Translations under genes and position numbers: made by a program
Shown: piece by piece, positions 61,615-64,000 of the stretch
How positions within the stretch are numbered: position 1 is the stretch's first letter
Layout: each line of letters starts with the position of its first letter
Assembly (NCBI GenBank): GCA_963703605.1
Contig: CAVPFC010000053.1
Coordinates: forward strand, 180,631-244,630
DNA: 64,000 nt
Direction of reading: 5' to 3'
From: DASXKD01 sp963703605
GTDB lineage: Bacteria > Actinomycetota > Actinomycetes > Streptosporangiales > Streptosporangiaceae
The notes under the pieces: model-generated
What the model saw: the letters and a program-made list of their open reading frames with translations, nothing else
Database searches by the model: none
What the model was told of the DNA's origin: nothing

Positions 61615-62120
61615 AGGCGGGGGCAGATTTGGACGCTCGCGGGGGGCAAGGAATACGCCGGCAAACCCCGTCCGGTTGTGATTCTTCAAGAGGACCGTTT
61701 CGACATGACCGATTCGATCACGGTGTGCGCTTTCACTACCGACCCAACAGATGCTCCTCTGTTCCGCCTGCCATGTGGAAGCAAGGGCTTGGGAGCTATC
61801 TGCCGATTGATGGTGGATAAGATCACGACCGTTCCGAAGGGAAGATTGGCACGCATGTCGGAAGGCTTGCTGATGAGGACATGCTGCGGCTGAATCGTGC
61901 CATTCTTGTCTTCTTGGGCATCGCTGCTCCGAGCGGCACCGAGCAACCGGAATCTGCGTGAGTTTTTCATCGAGATCACTCGCGGTGTTACCCTGGATTA
62001 CATTTTCTGCTTGTCGAAAATGACCCAGTTATCGAAAAGGCATGCGGATGCGACCGGCGTGGGTGGCAACCGGCAACACGGGTTATTGCTTCGTCAGCGT
62101 GAGTCCCGAGATGGTTCCAC
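61458..62120. repeat. Direct repeat, left copy (toxin-antitoxin block)
   Basis: From CGCCAACAGGG at 61458 the sequence matches 63324 to the window end with scattered substitutions and several small indels. It covers most of the antitoxin, the whole toxin and ~160 bases beyond to GAGATGGTTCCAC at 62120. The right copy is cut by the window edge, so the full repeat length is unknown. Confidence 0.85.
61612..61961 (+). pseudogene. MazF/PemK-family toxin, frameshifted, copy 1
   Basis: GTG 61612 overlaps the antitoxin TGA. It reads MRRGQIWTLAGGKEYAGKPR and PVVILQEDRFDMTDSITVCA, the MazF entry with PVVILQ. Compared with copy 2 it lacks nine bases (in frame) near 61775 and then one base near 61845. 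This shifts the frame and stops it at 61893, before the conserved C-terminal RLNRAILVFLGIA, which survives out of frame to 61961. It is probably inactive. Confidence 0.75.
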
Positions 62121-62467
62121 TCAGTGTGTTAGACGTCGGGGGCCCATCCGACCAGTCCCGACGAAGGTCTCGGAGAATCGACGCCACATCAATCCGCGTG
62201 GCGATCGTCGCCTCGGCCATCGCCCTGACCAACGGGAACTTCCACGCTTTCTGTCGCCCTTTAGCAATCACAGAACAGATGCCTTAGGGTGCTCCACGCG
62301 GAGGCGCTCACGACTGCTGGGGGTAGCTGTTGCGACGGAATCTTCGAGGGACGACAGTGCAAGCTGGCCGCTGAACGTGTTCAGCGACGAGGATGCCGCA
62401 GCCCAGTGGTGAGCCGTTGTACCACGCCTCCAAGGGACGCTTTCTGAGCGTCCGGATTGTTCCCGTC
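62121..62467. other. Intergenic, no gene supported
   Basis: About 350 bases after the left repeat copy. A minus-strand frame (62083-62271) ending GTISGLTLTKQ has some Ig-domain-like flavour, but no start or domain can be defended. The sequence leads into the RelE/XRE promoter. Confidence 0.4.
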
Positions 62468-62496
62468 TTGACAGTATGCTAGAACTAGCATATTAT
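62468..62496 (+). promoter_or_regulatory. Consensus sigma-70-type promoter
   Basis: TTGACA (62468-62473), a 17-base spacer, then TATTAT (62491-62496). The ATG at 62508 follows 11 bases later, so the transcript would have a very short leader. Its strength contrasts with the rest of the window. Confidence 0.8.
62475..62492. promoter_or_regulatory. Palindromic operator inside promoter spacer
   Basis: TATGCTAGAACTAGCATA is a perfect 8-8 palindrome with an AA centre, lying exactly between the -35 and -10 boxes. It is the expected site for the XRE antitoxin (62915) to repress its own operon. Confidence 0.75.
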
Positions 62497-62507
62497 ATTA
62501 GTTGAAC

Positions 62508-62879
62508 ATGACAGCTACTTCGATGAGACCGCTGCGTTTCGTCGGGGATTCGCTGGAGGTGCTGCGCGAACTGCCGGAAGAGGTCAAGGACGAGATTGGG
62601 TTTGCGTTGGAGCGCGTCCAGAGGGGCAAAATGCCGGAGAACGCGAAGCCCCTGAAAGGTATTGCACCGGGCGTGCTGGAGATCGTTTCCGATTTCCGGG
62701 GCGATACGTTCAGGGCCGTCTATACCGTGAGGTTTCCAAAAGCCGTTTACGTTTTGCATGTTTTCCAGAAGAAGTCCAAACGGGGCATCGCGACGCCGAG
62801 GCATGAAATGAAACTCGTGGAAAAGCGCCTCGCGCAAGTGGTAGAGCTGGAAAAGCCGAGCAGGAAGAGTTTAGGCTGA
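62508..62879 (+). CDS. RelE/HigB-type toxin (Gp49-like)
   Basis: A 123-residue protein from ATG 62508. RPLRFVGDSLEVLRELPEEV, KDEIGFALERVQRGKMPENA, KPLKGIAPGVLEIV, DTFRAVYTVRFPKAVYVLHV and FQKKSKRGIATPRHEM fit the phage-derived Gp49-like HigB toxins, ribosome-dependent mRNA nucleases of type II systems. It precedes its antitoxin, the usual higBA order. It is preceded by a consensus promoter with an embedded palindrome. Confidence 0.88.
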   Translation: MTATSMRPLRFVGDSLEVLRELPEEVKDEIGFALERVQRGKMPENAKPLKGIAPGVLEIVSDFRGDTFRAVYTVRFPKAVYVLHVFQKKSKRGIATPRHEMKLVEKRLAQVVELEKPSRKSLG

Positions 62880-62914
62880 ACAGGAAAATTACGCTAAGCA
62901 GGCAACAAATCACG

Positions 62915-63271
62915 ATGAAAAAGCATGGATACGTGGAAGGCACTGACAACGTCTACGCTGATCTGGGTGTCGTTGATCCCCAAGAGGCACGTGCGAAGGC
63001 TGATCTGGCTCACCGGATCGTTGACATCATCGAAGCCCGCAAACTGACACAAGTACAAGCCGGGAAGGTGTTGAATGTAGACCAGCCCAAAGTCTCCGCC
63101 TTGAAGCGCGGCCGCCTCACTGATTTCTCCATGGAGCGGCTTGTTGGCTTCCTGCTCTTACTCGGCCATGACGTGCACATTACCGTCACACCCAAACCCC
63201 ATTCGAGCCGGAAACCACCTACCTTGGAAGTGAACGCGATGGGGGCGGTTGCTGCTGCTCGCCGCCGCTAA
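62915..63271 (+). CDS. XRE-family HigA-like antitoxin
   Basis: A 118-residue protein. The HTH is in LAHRIVDIIEARKLTQVQAG and KVLNVDQPKVSALKRGR, followed by MERLVGFLLLLGHDVHITVT, the typical end of HigA-like/DUF-type XRE antitoxins paired with Gp49-like toxins. It begins 35 bases after the toxin stop, so it is co-transcribed. It would neutralise the toxin and bind the palindrome at 62475. Confidence 0.88.
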   Translation: MKKHGYVEGTDNVYADLGVVDPQEARAKADLAHRIVDIIEARKLTQVQAGKVLNVDQPKVSALKRGRLTDFSMERLVGFLLLLGHDVHITVTPKPHSSRKPPTLEVNAMGAVAAARRR

Positions 63272-63296
63272 GGAGACTAAGTGTGGAGGCAAGGCG

Positions 63297-63485
63297 GTGG
63301 CCCCCCGGGTTGCTAGAAACCCTCGCCAACAGGGTTTGCGACCTATCCAGATTTGGGTCCCCGACCTGCGCTCGCCTGCTTTTGTGACAGAGGCACACAG
63401 GCAGTCCCTCGCTGTCGCCAAGAGTCCTCACGCGAAGGAGGACCAGGACTTCATCAACGCTGTCTCTGATTGGGGCGCGATGTGA
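63297..63485 (+). CDS. MazE-family (DUF3018) antitoxin, copy 2, altered N-terminus
   Basis: GTG 63297 behind GTGGAGGCAAGGCG gives 62 residues: MAPRVARNPRQQGLRPIQIW then VPDLRSPAFVTEAHRQSLAV and a DQDFINAVSDWGAM end, complete for the family except that the basic N-terminus differs from copy 1 because the repeat begins at 63324. Stop TGA overlaps the toxin GTG, giving translational coupling. It is probably functional if the short N-terminus folds. Confidence 0.75.
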   Translation: MAPRVARNPRQQGLRPIQIWVPDLRSPAFVTEAHRQSLAVAKSPHAKEDQDFINAVSDWGAM

Positions 63486-64000
63486 GGCGGGGGCAGATTT
63501 GGACGCTCGCGGGGGGCAAGGAATACGCCGGCAAACCCCGTCCGGTTGTGATTCTTCAAGAGGACCGTTTCGACATGACCGATTCGATCACGGTGTGCGC
63601 TTTCACTACCGACCCAACAGATGCTCCTCTGTTTCGCCTGCCGGTGCAGCCAAACGAAAGCAACGGCTTGCGAGCTATCTGCCGATTGATGGTGGATAAG
63701 ATCACGACCGTTCCGAAAGGAAAGATCGGCACGCATGTCGGAAGGCTTGCTGATGAGGACATGCTGCGGCTGAATCGTGCCATTCTTGTCTTCTTGGGCA
63801 TCGCTGCTCCGAGCGGCACCGAGCAACCGGAATCTGCGTGAGTTTTTCATCGAGATCACTCGCGGTGTTACCCTGGATCACATTTTCTGCTTGTCGAAAA
63901 TGACCCAGTTATCGAAAAGGCATGCGGATGCGACCGGCGGGGGTGGCAACCGGCAACACGGGTTATTGCTTCGTCAGCGTGAGTCCCGAGATGGTTCCAC
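63324..64000. repeat. Direct repeat, right copy, cut by window end
   Basis: Second copy of the block at 61458-62120. It carries the intact toxin and continues to the last base of the window (GAGATGGTTCCAC). Differences from the left copy are mostly short indels. Confidence 0.85.
63482..63841 (+). CDS. MazF/PemK-family mRNA interferase, copy 2
   Basis: A 119-residue intact toxin from GTG 63482. RRGQIWTLAGGKEYAGKPRP, VVILQEDRFDMTDSITVCAF, FRLPVQPNESNGLRAICRLM, VDKITTVPKGKIGTHVGRLA and LRLNRAILVFLGIA are all typical MazF blocks, with the catalytic Arg (GKPRPVVI) and Thr. It overlaps its antitoxin by four bases. Together with 63297 it forms a complete type II toxin-antitoxin operon. Confidence 0.88.
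   Translation: MRRGQIWTLAGGKEYAGKPRPVVILQEDRFDMTDSITVCAFTTDPTDAPLFRLPVQPNESNGLRAICRLMVDKITTVPKGKIGTHVGRLADEDMLRLNRAILVFLGIAAPSGTEQPESA

Noticed and set aside
62083..62271. Minus-strand small gene between the TA blocks
   Set aside because: No SD, no domain and it overlaps the repeat boundary; not supportable.

Overview
The first 59.5 kb look like a chromosomal segment of a high-GC actinomycete. The signs are very high third-position GC, frequent GTG starts behind strong Shine-Dalgarno (SD) sequences, SigE-type ECF sigma, DUF1707, LAL-type LuxR, a mycothiol-dependent-type maleylpyruvate isomerase-family protein and a hopanoid gene set. The exact order cannot be named from sequence alone. The last 4.5 kb (about 59.53-64.0 kb) are visibly lower in GC and carry a lipoprotein with a GC-poorer style and toxin-antitoxin genes. 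One reading frame runs straight from that lipoprotein into the 3' end of a squalene-hopene cyclase. A chimeric contig join is the simplest explanation; a genuine recombination junction is the alternative.

Layout. 0-19 kb: soil-actinomycete housekeeping and catabolic genes. These are a divergent TetR/SRPBCC pair, a D,D-carboxypeptidase, a secreted three-repeat protein, several alpha/beta hydrolases, a large LAL regulator divergent from a hydrolase-SDR-VOC operon, a CBS protein, a beta-carbonic anhydrase and a PF04185 phosphoesterase. Decayed fragments of an MFS transporter, a methyltransferase and an unknown protein lie among them. 19.9-23.2 kb: an 1108-residue NACHT STAND NTPase with eleven near-identical 31-residue HEAT units, a plausible anti-phage protein. 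23.4-27.4 kb: tRNA-Pro and tRNA-Gly(TCC) followed by a worn integration hotspot, with a 51-bp duplicate of the tRNA-Gly 3' end 3,280 bp away, two tyrosine-integrase C-terminal remnants (one beside each copy), two further integrase tail scraps, a truncated HAD gene, a long inverted repeat and an intact SigE sigma/membrane-propeller operon. 27.4-48.2 kb: a run rich in secreted proteins (beta-helix, GloVer-repeat, CSLREA-type, YVTN propeller, two more PF04185 phosphoesterases), with an ArsR-permease fusion, a polyprenol-phosphate mannosyltransferase and HpnB. 48.2-56.3 kb: flotillin/NfeD pair, Uma2 nuclease, small GntR, NUDIX, ribokinase with a repeat-derived insertion, and a PAS/GAF/PP2C/HATPase phosphatase. 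56.4-59.5 kb: a translationally coupled hopanoid operon, SHC (3' part only) - HpnG/IspH fusion - HpnH.

Four genes (ArsR-permease, the 36.5-38.3 kb secreted protein, the mannosyltransferase and the terminal lipoprotein) each appear to be interrupted by a single small indel. That suggests uncorrected sequencing errors, or less likely clustered pseudogenisation. The window ends inside a second copy of a MazE/MazF-type toxin-antitoxin repeat whose first copy is broken by small indels. Between the copies sits a RelE/HigB-type toxin and XRE antitoxin pair with a textbook promoter and embedded palindromic operator.
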